64,000 bases of DNA from Streptomyces ambofaciens ATCC 23877. Its GTDB lineage: Bacteria; Actinomycetota; Actinomycetes; Streptomycetales; Streptomycetaceae. The position numbers and the translations under genes are program-made. This document shows, piece by piece, positions 53,206 through 61,511 of the stretch; position 1 is the first letter of the stretch, and each line of letters opens with the position of its first letter. The notes under the pieces are model-generated. The model was given only the letters and a program-made list of their open reading frames with translations, ran no database searches and was not told the DNA's origin. Location of the stretch: NCBI RefSeq assembly GCF_001267885.1, contig NZ_CP012382.1, positions 5,939,001 to 6,003,000 on the forward strand, read 5' to 3'.

Positions 53206-54651
53206 TTGACGCATCCCGAGGACTTCGCCGGCACGCAGCGAGCCGACGCACTGATGGACGACACGATGGCCGGCGCCGACGCCGAGGAATGGGACGGCGA
53301 TCAGTTAGACCGCGAGGACCGGGCCTCCCTCCGCCGCGTCGCGGGGCTCTCCACCGAACTGACCGACGTCTCCGAGGTCGAGTACCGCCAGCTGCGACTC
53401 GAGCGGGTGGTGCTCGTCGGCATCTGGACCTCGGGAACGGCCGCGGAGGCCGACAGTTCGCTCGCCGAGCTGGCGGCGCTCGCCGAGACCGCGGGCGCCC
53501 TCGTGCTGGACGGCGTCGTGCAGCGCCGGCAGAAGCCGGACCCGGCGACGTACATCGGCTCGGGCAAGGCGTCGCAGCTGCGCGACATCGTCGAGGAGAC
53601 CGGCGCCGACACCGTGGTGTGCGACGGGGAACTGAGCCCCAGTCAGCTGATGCACCTGGAGGAGGTCGTCGGGGTCAAGGTCGTGGACCGCACGGCCCTG
53701 ATCCTGGACATCTTCGCGCAGCACGCCCAGTCCCGGGAGGGCAAGGCGCAGGTGGCGCTGGCGCAGATGCAGTACATGCTGCCGCGGCTGCGCGGCTGGG
53801 GCCAGTCGCTGTCCCGGCAGATGGGCGGCGGTGGCGGCGGTGGCATGGCCACGCGCGGTCCCGGTGAGACGAAGATCGAGACGGACCGGCGGCGGATCAA
53901 CGACAAGATGGCCAGGCTCCGCCGGGAGCTGGAGCAGCTGAAGACCGGCCGGGACGTGAACCGGGAGGAGCGACGGCGCAACAAGGTGCTGTCGGTCGCC
54001 CTCGCCGGCTACACCAACGCCGGCAAGTCATCGCTGCTCAACCGCCTCACCGGAGCCGGCGTGCTGGTGGAGAACGCCCTGTTCGCCACCCTGGACACGA
54101 CCGTGCGGCGGGCGACGACGCCGAGCGGGCGCCCCTACACCATCGCCGACACCGTGGGCTTCGTACGCCACCTCCCGCACCACCTGGTGGAGGCGTTCCG
54201 TTCCACGATCGAAGAGGTCGCGGACGCGCATCTGGTGCTGCACGTGGTCGACGGTTCGCACCCGGACCCCGGCGCGCAGCTGGCCTCGGTGCGCGAGGTG
54301 CTGCGGGACGTGGGCGCCGGCGAGTCCACCGAGGTCGTGGTCGTCAACAAGGCCGATGTCGCGGACCCGGACGTCCTCGCCCGTCTGCTGGAGCAGGAGC
54401 CGGACGCGATCGTCGTGTCCGCCCGTTCGGGTCGGGGCATCGACGAGCTGCGGGAACTGATCGACCGCCTGCTGCCGCACCCCGAGGTGGAGGTGGAGGT
54501 CGTGATCCCCTACGACGAGGGGAGCCTGGTGGCGCGGGTGCACGACGAGGGCGAGGTGCTCAGCACCGAGCACACGCCGGAGGGCACCCTGCTCACCGCG
54601 CGGGTCCACCCCGACCTCGCCTCGGAGCTTCGGACGCTTCCGCGGCCGTGA
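53206..54651 (+). CDS. hflX: HflX-family ribosome-associated GTPase inside the macrolide cluster
   Basis: A 481-residue GTPase. The N-terminal nucleotide-binding-like domain (about 50-210) has YIGSGKASQLRDIV and a Gly-rich GGGGGGGMATRGPGETKIE. A helical linker leads to the G domain with LAGYTNAGKSS (G1), DTVGFVRHLPH (G3) and VVNKADV (G4). HflX splits stalled ribosomes under stress and antibiotic exposure. The TTG at 53206 (GGAAG just upstream) is chosen; an ATG at 53254 is the alternative. Codon 34 is TTA, rare for a housekeeping factor. Its place between sugar genes suggests a cluster copy with a protective role. Confidence 0.88.
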   Translation: MTHPEDFAGTQRADALMDDTMAGADAEEWDGDQLDREDRASLRRVAGLSTELTDVSEVEYRQLRLERVVLVGIWTSGTAAEADSSLAELAALAETAGALVLDGVVQRRQKPDPATYIGSGKASQLRDIVEETGADTVVCDGELSPSQLMHLEEVVGVKVVDRTALILDIFAQHAQSREGKAQVALAQMQYMLPRLRGWGQSLSRQMGGGGGGGMATRGPGETKIETDRRRINDKMARLRRELEQLKTGRDVNREERRRNKVLSVALAGYTNAGKSSLLNRLTGAGVLVENALFATLDTTVRRATTPSGRPYTIADTVGFVRHLPHHLVEAFRSTIEEVADAHLVLHVVDGSHPDPGAQLASVREVLRDVGAGESTEVVVVNKADVADPDVLARLLEQEPDAIVVSARSGRGIDELRELIDRLLPHPEVEVEVVIPYDEGSLVARVHDEGEVLSTEHTPEGTLLTARVHPDLASELRTLPRP

Positions 54652-54657
54652 CGCCCC

Positions 54658-54688
54658 GGAGGGGAGGACCGCCCCGGTCCTCCCCTCC
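54658..54688. terminator. Bidirectional terminator between hflX and the 3-dehydratase gene
   Basis: Perfect 13-bp arms GGAGGGGAGGACC / GGTCCTCCCCTCC with a GCCCC loop, seven bases after the hflX stop, between convergent genes. Confidence 0.85.
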
Positions 54689-54714
54689 ACGCGCACCCCG
54701 CGTACCGCCGCCCC

Positions 54715-56016
54715 TCAGGAGTGCTTGAGCACGAACTCCCGGATCGTGTCGCCGACGTAGGCGATCATCTCCGGGGTGATGCCGGGGAAGACCCCGATCC
54801 AGAACGTCTGGTCGGTGATCAGGTCGCTGTTCTCCAGGGAGCCGGACACCCGGTACCGACGGTCGGTGTAGGCGGGGTGCCGCACGAGGTTGCCCCCGAA
54901 CAGGCGGCGGGTGCTGATCCGGCGCGATTCCAGGTGGTCGACCAGGGCCGCCCTGCTGTACGCGGCGTCCGGGTCCACGGTGATGAGGAACCCGAACCAG
55001 CTCGGATCGCTGCCCGGTGTGGCATGAGGCAGCAGCAGACCGGGCAGCCCGTCCAACGCGGCGCGCAGATGCCGCCAGTTGGCGCGCCTGGCCTCGGTGA
55101 ACTCCTCGATCCGGGTCAGCTGGGACAGCCCGAGGGCCGCCTGCAGGTCGGTCGACTTCAGGTTGTAACCGACGTGCGAGAAGATGTACTTGTGGTCGTA
55201 CCCGGGCGGCAGGTCACCCATCTTCTGGTCGAACCGCTTGAGGCAGCGGTTGTCCTCACCCGGCTCGCACCAGCAGTCGCGCCCCCAGTCGCGCAGTGAT
55301 TCCACGATCCGCGCCAGGGCCAGGTTGTCGGTGAGCACGCAGCCCCCCTCACCCATCGCGATGTGGTGCGCGGGATAGAAGCTGACGGTCGACAGGTCGC
55401 CGAAGGAGCCGGTGAGCCTGCCCCGGTAGCGGGACCCCACCGCGTCGCAGTTGTCCTCGATGAGGAACAGCTCCCGCTCGTCCGCGAGGCGGGCCACCTC
55501 TTCGGCCTCGAAGGGGTTGCCCAGGGCGTGCGCGATCATGATCGCCCTGGTCCGGGGGCCGATGGCCCGCTCGATGCGCTCGGGCGTCGTGTTGTACGTG
55601 CCGAGCTCGACGTCCACGAAGACGGGCACCAGCCCGTTGTGGAAGATCGGGTTGACCGTCGTGGGGAACCCGGCGGCGACCGTGACGACCTCGTCCCCCG
55701 GACGCAGCCGTCTCTCCTCCAGCTGCGGCGAGGTGAGCGCGCCGAGGGCGAGGAGGTTGGCGGAGGAACCGGAGTTGGTCAGGTGCGCCTTCCGGAGCCC
55801 GAGGTACCGGGCGAACTGCCGCTCGAAGCCCCGGGAGGCCGGGCCGGCCGCGATCCGCATCTCCAGCGCCGTCTCCACCAGCGCCAGCCGGTCCTCCTCG
55901 CTCAGCACCGCGCCGGAGACCGGTACGTGCGTCGTCCCGGGAACGAAGCCCCCGGGCGCCTGTTCCCGGTGGTACGCGCGGACCAGCTCGGTGATGCGGT
56001 TCCTGAGATCGCCCAT
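54715..56016 (-). CDS. NDP-4-keto-2,6-dideoxyhexose 3-dehydratase (SpnQ/E1-like, PMP and Fe-S)
   Basis: A 433-residue aminotransferase-fold dehydratase. In SFYPAHHIAMGEGG the usual PLP-binding Lys is His218, the defining change of E1/ColD/SpnQ dehydratases that use free PMP. Cysteines 248, 250 and 258 (CWC...C) form the [2Fe-2S]-type site of E1 and SpnQ. The enzyme removes the C-3 hydroxyl to make 2,3,6-trideoxy sugars, here the forosamine precursor. A partner reductase is not in the window. The ATG at 56016 begins MGDLRNRITEL. Confidence 0.92.
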   Translation of the reverse strand: MGDLRNRITELVRAYHREQAPGGFVPGTTHVPVSGAVLSEEDRLALVETALEMRIAAGPASRGFERQFARYLGLRKAHLTNSGSSANLLALGALTSPQLEERRLRPGDEVVTVAAGFPTTVNPIFHNGLVPVFVDVELGTYNTTPERIERAIGPRTRAIMIAHALGNPFEAEEVARLADERELFLIEDNCDAVGSRYRGRLTGSFGDLSTVSFYPAHHIAMGEGGCVLTDNLALARIVESLRDWGRDCWCEPGEDNRCLKRFDQKMGDLPPGYDHKYIFSHVGYNLKSTDLQAALGLSQLTRIEEFTEARRANWRHLRAALDGLPGLLLPHATPGSDPSWFGFLITVDPDAAYSRAALVDHLESRRISTRRLFGGNLVRHPAYTDRRYRVSGSLENSDLITDQTFWIGVFPGITPEMIAYVGDTIREFVLKHS

Positions 56017-56359
56017 GGTCGACCCCTCTCGTGAAAGACCGCTGTGGTTGCTCCCGAGGCTAGGCATCCGGCCGCCGGACAAGCGATCATCCCGGTCCGA
56101 CTGCATCACGTCGGCCGGTGCGACACGCATACCGTTGCGCGGCACCGGGTAGCACGGCTATAGTTCTTCGCATGGGATCTCTGTGATAGATGAGGATGCC
56201 CGGCGTTGAGCTGACTCCGCCTGCCGCATCCAGCAGCGTGCTCGTGACACCCCCTGACCGGCCATGTCCGCAGTGGTGGCGTCCCTTCTGCTTTCCGTTC
56301 TTTCTGCGAGCGCGCTCACGCATCCACTCATCCTCATCGTGGAAACAGGAGACTTACGC
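56017..56359. promoter_or_regulatory. Divergent region and srmB leader
   Basis: This 343-base gap separates the 3-dehydratase gene from srmB. TTGCGC (56135-56140), an 18-base spacer and TATAGT (56159-56164) form a likely promoter. The next in-phase start site falls at about 56171, where an ATG opens a four-codon frame (MGSL-stop, 56172-56186). The remaining 175-base leader has GATGAGGATG (56189-56198), perfectly complementary to CATCCTCATC (56329-56338) just before the srmB ribosome binding site. Drug-inducible attenuation is a plausible reading, not shown. Confidence 0.45.
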
Positions 56360-58012
56360 GTGTCGATTGCGCAATACGCCCTACACGACATCACGAAGCG
56401 CTACCACGACTGTGTCGTGCTCGACCGGGTCGGTTTCAGCATCAAGCCGGGCGAGAAGGTCGGCGTGATCGGCGACAACGGTTCCGGCAAGTCCACGCTG
56501 CTCAAGATCCTCGCCGGCCGCGTGGAGCCCGACAACGGCGCGCTCACCGTGGTCGCTCCCGGCGGCGTCGGCTACCTGGCGCAGACACTGGAACTGCCCC
56601 TCGACGCCACCGTCCAGGACGCCGTCGACCTGGCCCTGTCCGACCTGCGCGAGCTCGAAGCGGCGATGCGCGAGGCCGAGGCGGAGCTGGGCGAGAGCGA
56701 CGAGAACGGCTCCGAGCGCGAGCTGTCCGCCGGCCTCCAGCGCTACGCCGCTCTGGTCGAGCAGTACCAGGCGCGTGGCGGCTACGAGGCCGACGTGCGC
56801 GTGGAGGTCGCGCTGCACGGCCTCGGACTGCCGAGCCTGGACCGCGACCGCAAGCTCGGAACCCTCTCCGGTGGCGAACGCTCCCGCCTCGCGCTCGCCG
56901 CGACCCTCGCCTCGTCGCCGGAGCTGCTGCTCCTGGACGAACCGACCAACGACCTCGACGACCGGGCGATGGAATGGCTGGAGGACCACCTGGCCGGCCA
57001 CCGCGGCACGGTGATCGCGGTCACCCACGACCGGGTCTTCCTCGACCGGCTCACCACCACGATCCTGGAGGTCGACTCCGGCAGCGTCACCCGCTACGGC
57101 AACGGCTACGAGGGCTACCTGACGGCCAAGGCCGTGGAACGCGAGCGGCGGCTGCGGGAGTACGAGGAGTGGCGTGCCGAACTCGACCGCAACCGCGGGC
57201 TGATCACCTCCAACGTGGCGCGGATGGACGGCATCCCGCGCAAGATGTCCCTCTCCGTGTTCGGCCACGGCGCCTACCGCAGGCGAGGGCGCGACCACGG
57301 CGCGATGGTGCGGATCCGCAACGCGAAGCAACGCGTGGCGCAGCTGACCGAGAACCCGGTCCACGCTCCCGCCGACCCGTTGTCCTTCGCCGCCCGCATC
57401 GACACCGCGGGCCCGGAGGCGGAGGAGGCGGTGGCCGAACTCACCGACGTGCGCGTCGCGGGTCGGCTCGCCGTGGACTCCCTGACGATCCGGCCCGGCG
57501 AACGGCTGCTCGTCACAGGTCCCAACGGTGCGGGCAAGTCCACCTTGTTGCGGGTGCTGTCCGGGGAACTGGAGCCGGACGGCGGCTCGGTGCGCGTCGG
57601 CTGCCGGGTCGGTCATCTGCGGCAGGACGAGACGCCCTGGGCGCCCGGACTGACCGTGCTGCGGGCCTTCGCCCAGGGCCGGGAGGGCTACCTGGAGGAC
57701 CACGCGGAGAAACTGCTGTCGCTCGGCCTGTTCAGCCCGTCCGACCTGCGGCGACGCGTGAAGGATCTGTCCTACGGGCAGCGCCGCCGGATCGAGATCG
57801 CCCGGCTGGTGAGCGACCCGATGGACCTGCTGCTGCTGGACGAGCCCACCAACCACCTCACCCCGGTGCTGGTGGAGGAGTTGGAGCAGGCACTCGCGGA
57901 CTACCGCGGCGCCGTCGTGGTCGTCACCCACGACCGTCGGATGCGGTCCCGGTTCACCGGCGCCCGGCTGACCATGGGAGACGGGCGCATCGCCGAGTTC
58001 AGCGCCGGCTGA
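56360..58012 (+). CDS. srmB: ABC-F ribosome-protection ATPase (macrolide resistance)
   Basis: A 550-residue soluble protein with two ABC domains and no membrane segments. NBD1 has GDNGSGKST, LSGGERSRLAL and LLLLDEPTNDLDD. The interdomain linker (about 240-340, basic with RRRGRDH) would reach the peptidyl-transferase site. NBD2 has GPNGAGKST, LSYGQRRRIEI and LLLLDEPTNHL. The class (TlrC, SrmB, OleB) removes macrolides from ribosomes. The length and N-terminus agree with SrmB as I remember it. The GTG at 56360 follows AGGAG. A long, possibly regulatory leader precedes it. Confidence 0.88.
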   Translation: MSIAQYALHDITKRYHDCVVLDRVGFSIKPGEKVGVIGDNGSGKSTLLKILAGRVEPDNGALTVVAPGGVGYLAQTLELPLDATVQDAVDLALSDLRELEAAMREAEAELGESDENGSERELSAGLQRYAALVEQYQARGGYEADVRVEVALHGLGLPSLDRDRKLGTLSGGERSRLALAATLASSPELLLLDEPTNDLDDRAMEWLEDHLAGHRGTVIAVTHDRVFLDRLTTTILEVDSGSVTRYGNGYEGYLTAKAVERERRLREYEEWRAELDRNRGLITSNVARMDGIPRKMSLSVFGHGAYRRRGRDHGAMVRIRNAKQRVAQLTENPVHAPADPLSFAARIDTAGPEAEEAVAELTDVRVAGRLAVDSLTIRPGERLLVTGPNGAGKSTLLRVLSGELEPDGGSVRVGCRVGHLRQDETPWAPGLTVLRAFAQGREGYLEDHAEKLLSLGLFSPSDLRRRVKDLSYGQRRRIEIARLVSDPMDLLLLDEPTNHLTPVLVEELEQALADYRGAVVVVTHDRRMRSRFTGARLTMGDGRIAEFSAG

Positions 58013-58066
58013 ACCACGCGGGCCCGGGACCTCGTCGTACGGGGGACCGGTGGCCGGTGGTCAACG

Positions 58067-58101
58067 CCCGCCTGTCGGCGCGATCCGCGCCGACGGGCGG
58101 G
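58067..58101. terminator. Bidirectional terminator between srmB and srmR
   Basis: The 16-base arms (58067-58082 and 58086-58101) pair with one mismatch around an ATC loop, between convergent genes. Confidence 0.8.
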
Positions 58102-58122
58102 GCGCCGCCCGTGCCGGAGAGG

Positions 58123-60090
58123 TCACTCGCGCAGCGATCCGAGCACGGCCCGGGTCTCGGACGCCGGTTGCGAGGAGAGCGCCGAGCGCACCTGATAGAG
58201 CCGCAGGGCCAGTTGTATGTCCAGCACCCGCTCCGGTGACTGCCAGTCCTCTCCCAGCAGTACGCCGATGCGCTCCAGCCGCCGTGAGACGGTGTTCGGG
58301 TGCACGCGCAGTGTCTCTGCGGCACGCGTGGGGCTCCTGCCCGACTCCAGGTACACCCTCAGAGTGGGAACCAGATCCGTGAAGCGGTGGGTGTCGTAGT
58401 CGACCACGGGGCCGATCGTCGTCCTGATGTAACCGGGGACGTCGTTCTCCTCGGCGAGGAGCATGCCGAGGAAACCCAGGTCGGAGGCGCACGCGGTGCC
58501 GCCGTCGCCGCCGAGCGCGCGGAGGGTCTCCAGACACTTCGCGGCCTCACGGTGCGCGTCGGCGATGCCGTCGACGGTCGAGGCGGGGCCCGCGACCCCC
58601 ACGGTGACGGGGTGCCCGGCGCGGTCGGTCAGCTCCGGGGCGGCGGTCTGCGCCACGGCGACGGGGTCGTCGCCGGGCAGCAGCAGGACGACGGCGCCGT
58701 CCCGCACGCTGCACAGCCCGCCGAGCTCCTTCGCGTAGTCGGCGCCGGAGGCCTCCAGCCGCGGCGAGGTCCCGCGGGGTCCGCCCGCCACCAGCACCAC
58801 GTGCGGGCGGCGGAAGCTGAGGGAGAACATCAGGGCGCGTTCCCTGAGGAGCGTGGGTGAGCGGGGCGCCCCGATCAGGTCGTCGAAGAACTCCTGGTGG
58901 CTCTGCGCCTTGGGGGAGTCGTCGTGCTGGACGCGCAGGTGCAGCGCGAGGGTGCGGGCGACCATCGGGAGCAGGGGGACGGCGGTGTGGTCCGCGTCCG
59001 GACCGAGGTCGGTCAGCAGGAAGCCGGCGTTGCCCCCGGGAAGCAGGGGCACCGTCCAGACCCCCGGGGCCACGGAGGTGGGCCGGCCGGTCTCGGCGGC
59101 CCGGCGGCACGCCGCGCGCAGTTCCGTGGGGGCGACGGGGCGCAGGGTCCCGTACTCGGCGAGCGGGCGCCCGAGCGGGCTGCACAGGCCGGCTCCGCCG
59201 CCGAGCGCCTCGGCGGCCGTCGCGAGTAACGAGTCGGCGCCGCGCCTGTCCATCACCTGCGTGACCAGGTGCGACTGGAGGTCGGCGGACCTGCGGGTGC
59301 GCGCGAGGGCGGTGCGGGCCTCGCCGATGTCCTGGCGCAGTTGCCCGATGGTGTCGTGGAGCTCCTCGACCAGCCGGTTGCGCTCGATCGCCACCGCGGC
59401 CAGATCGGCGAGCGAGCACAGCAGGGTGACCTCGTTGGGGGTCAGATGCCGCACCTGACGGTCGGCGACGTAGAGGACCCCCATCGGTTCGCCCCCGGCG
59501 CACAGCGGGACGGCCAGGACCGCGCGCAGGCCTTCGGCGCGGACGATGTCGTCGACGGCCTCGACGTGCGTGAAGCTGTTGTCCCCGAGGTAGTCCGGGG
59601 TCCAGAAGGGAGCGCGGCAGGTGCGCACCATGGCGCCCAGTCCGCCGTCGGCCGGCAGCCGGTAGCTCTCGGCGACCTTGACCGCGTTGCCGTCGGCGCT
59701 CAGCACCACCGTGCCGGGCCGGTCCTCCTCGTGCAGGCCGACGTAGGAGACGTCCAGCTTCAGCAGCAGCCGTGCTCTGCGGGCGATGGACTCCAGCAGG
59801 TCCTTGCCCCGCCGGGCGGCGACGAACTCGTGCGCGGCGTCGACCAGGGCCGCGAGCTCCGCCTCCCGGTCGCGGCGGTACTCGATCATCGACTGCGCGG
59901 TGAGGGCGAGCCGGTTGAAGCGCTCCAGTCGGCGCATCCGGTCCTCGTCGGCGCCCGAGCGTTCGGCGCGGGCCATGAGCCGGTCGTATTCGCTCCGTGG
60001 TGCCGACCGGGCGATGAACTCGAGGAAGGCGAGTGCGTCGTCCGACTCGTCTTCTTCGGACCCTTCTTCACCAGAACCCAGGTCACTCAT
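58123..60090 (-). CDS. srmR: Cluster transcriptional activator, GAF plus PucR-type HTH
   Basis: A 655-residue regulator. The acidic N-terminus (1-50) is followed by a GAF-like domain (about 80-250, LLLKLDVSYVGLHEED to GEPMGVLYVADRQV). A coiled region and a CdaR/PucR C-terminal part follow, ending in a helix-turn-helix (about 590-640) with YLESGRSPTRAAETLRVHPNTVSRRLERIG. Position between srmB and the N-methyltransferase matches SrmR, which activates spiramycin PKS genes. Codon 288 is TTA (59227-59229 on the minus strand), implying bldA dependence. Starting at an internal Met (residue 52) would give 604 residues, the length I recall for the published SrmR. Confidence 0.8.
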   Translation of the reverse strand: MSDLGSGEEGSEEDESDDALAFLEFIARSAPRSEYDRLMARAERSGADEDRMRRLERFNRLALTAQSMIEYRRDREAELAALVDAAHEFVAARRGKDLLESIARRARLLLKLDVSYVGLHEEDRPGTVVLSADGNAVKVAESYRLPADGGLGAMVRTCRAPFWTPDYLGDNSFTHVEAVDDIVRAEGLRAVLAVPLCAGGEPMGVLYVADRQVRHLTPNEVTLLCSLADLAAVAIERNRLVEELHDTIGQLRQDIGEARTALARTRRSADLQSHLVTQVMDRRGADSLLATAAEALGGGAGLCSPLGRPLAEYGTLRPVAPTELRAACRRAAETGRPTSVAPGVWTVPLLPGGNAGFLLTDLGPDADHTAVPLLPMVARTLALHLRVQHDDSPKAQSHQEFFDDLIGAPRSPTLLRERALMFSLSFRRPHVVLVAGGPRGTSPRLEASGADYAKELGGLCSVRDGAVVLLLPGDDPVAVAQTAAPELTDRAGHPVTVGVAGPASTVDGIADAHREAAKCLETLRALGGDGGTACASDLGFLGMLLAEENDVPGYIRTTIGPVVDYDTHRFTDLVPTLRVYLESGRSPTRAAETLRVHPNTVSRRLERIGVLLGEDWQSPERVLDIQLALRLYQVRSALSSQPASETRAVLGSLRE

Positions 60091-60664
60091 CCCGCAGGCA
60101 CCCCCATCCCTGTGCTTTACCAAAGCATTGACAGGCTATTACGCTTTCAAGGATTCCGTCTAGATCGACCGAGGTGACCGTTCGTCCCCTTCGTCCGTCT
60201 TCGGCGGCTTCAGCGGAGGACATACTCTATTCGACAAGAGAGGGTGCCTGGCTGAAAGGCCGGGGCTTCATGGCCGATATCCGGCCGTCCTTCAGTGGGT
60301 GTTGCGGCACGGTGGAAATGAATTCCATAAAGGCCGGGCCGGGGTTGAAGGCTGCCTCTTCAACCGCTGCGGTGAACGAGGCATAAGCTACCCGGTGGCC
60401 CGGGGGCCACACCGTGATTTCCGGCGGAACGAGCAACCGGTTGGCCGAATCCGTGCGCGTCGCCGGCGCGCCCCGCCCCGGGGGCGGAGCGCCCGACTTG
60501 ACTGACCACCCCGTCGTTCCTTGACCCCGGCTCGGCGTGAACTGTTGGGTGTCCGTACGGAGATCATCGCGAGGGGCCGGCGGCAGGCCGCCCCCGCCCC
60601 GAGCGCACGGCGCACTCCTCTTCGACAGACCCACGGTTCCCCCTTCACGGCCCGGAGGATTCCC
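60091..60664. promoter_or_regulatory. Divergent region between srmR and the N-methyltransferase
   Basis: No gene is supported in 574 bases. TTGACA occurs at 60128-60133 without a clear -10 partner. An AT-rich patch CATACTCTATTCGACA lies near 60220-60235. An inverted repeat GGTTGAAG-N7-CTTCAACC sits at 60343-60365. This repeat is a candidate binding site, possibly for SrmR. The strand-plus gene has GGAGG before its ATG at 60665. Confidence 0.4.
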
Positions 60665-61384
60665 ATGTACGAGAACGACAGTGCCGCCGAGGTCTACGAC
60701 CTGCTCTACCAGGACCGCAAGGACTACGCGGGTGAGGCCGCCCGGGTCACCGACCTGATCCGGGAACGTACGCCGGACGCGGCCAGCCTGCTCGACATCG
60801 CGTGCGGCACCGGTACCCACCTGGAGGCCTTCGCCAAGCTCTACGACCGCGTGAGCGGCCTGGAGCTGTCCGAGTGGATGGCGGCCCGCGCCGAGGAGCG
60901 GCTCCCCGGCGTCACCCTCCACCGCGGTGACATGCGGGCGTTCGACCTCGGCGAGACGTTCGACGCCGTGGTCTGCATGTTCAGCTCGATCGGGTACCTG
61001 GAGACCACGGCCGACCTGGAGGACGCCGTCGCCGCCATGGCGCGGCACCTGACCGCGGACGGTGTCCTGGCCGTCGAACCGTGGTACTTCCCCGACACCT
61101 TCCTGGACGGCCACGTCTCCACCCACGCCCTGCGGACGGCACCGGGCGACCAGGGCGTCGCCCGTGTCTCCCACTCGACCCGGGAGGGCGGGCGGACCCG
61201 GATGGAGATCCACTACCTGATCGCGCACACCGCGGAGGGCATCCGGCACCGCAGCGAGGTGGACTACCTCACGCTGTTCTCGCGTGCGGAGTACGAGGCC
61301 GCGTACCGCAAGGCCGGCCTGGACGTCGAGTACGTCGTGACGGGCGAGGGCTCACCGGGCTTCTTCCTCGGCACGCGTCGCTGA
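60665..61384 (+). CDS. NDP-aminohexose N,N-dimethyltransferase (DesVI/TylM1/SpnS-like)
   Basis: A 239-residue SAM-dependent enzyme. The opening MYENDSAAEVYDLLYQDRKD is characteristic of sugar N-methyltransferases. LLDIACGTGTHLEAF binds SAM, and VVCMFSSIGYLET and VEPWYFPD are family motifs. It would methylate the amino group of forosamine, of mycaminose (genes presumably outside the window), or both. The ATG at 60665 follows CGGAGGATTC. It is convergent with the aminotransferase gene across a large hairpin. Confidence 0.9.
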   Translation: MYENDSAAEVYDLLYQDRKDYAGEAARVTDLIRERTPDAASLLDIACGTGTHLEAFAKLYDRVSGLELSEWMAARAEERLPGVTLHRGDMRAFDLGETFDAVVCMFSSIGYLETTADLEDAVAAMARHLTADGVLAVEPWYFPDTFLDGHVSTHALRTAPGDQGVARVSHSTREGGRTRMEIHYLIAHTAEGIRHRSEVDYLTLFSRAEYEAAYRKAGLDVEYVVTGEGSPGFFLGTRR

Positions 61385-61427
61385 CGCACCGACGGGACGG
61401 CGGGGTGGCCCGGACCGTCCGCAGGAC

Positions 61428-61502
61428 GCGCCACGGCCCCTGTCCCGGCGGTCACCGCCGGGCCCGGGCCGGCGGTCACCGCCGGGACAGGGGCCGTGGC
61501 GC
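61428..61502. terminator. Very long bidirectional hairpin terminator
   Basis: The 32-base arms (61428-61459 and 61471-61502) pair with a single mismatch around an 11-base GC loop. The repeated GGCGGTCACCGCC word in each arm is itself nearly palindromic. It lies between convergent genes. Confidence 0.85.
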
Positions 61503-61511
61503 GTGCGCGCG

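Noticed and set aside
56264..56359. N-terminal extension of SrmB from an upstream in-frame ATG
   Set aside because: It would add a hydrophobic 32-residue segment alien to soluble ABC-F proteins and lacks a ribosome binding site. The GTG at 56360 has AGGAG at good spacing and gives the family N-terminus.
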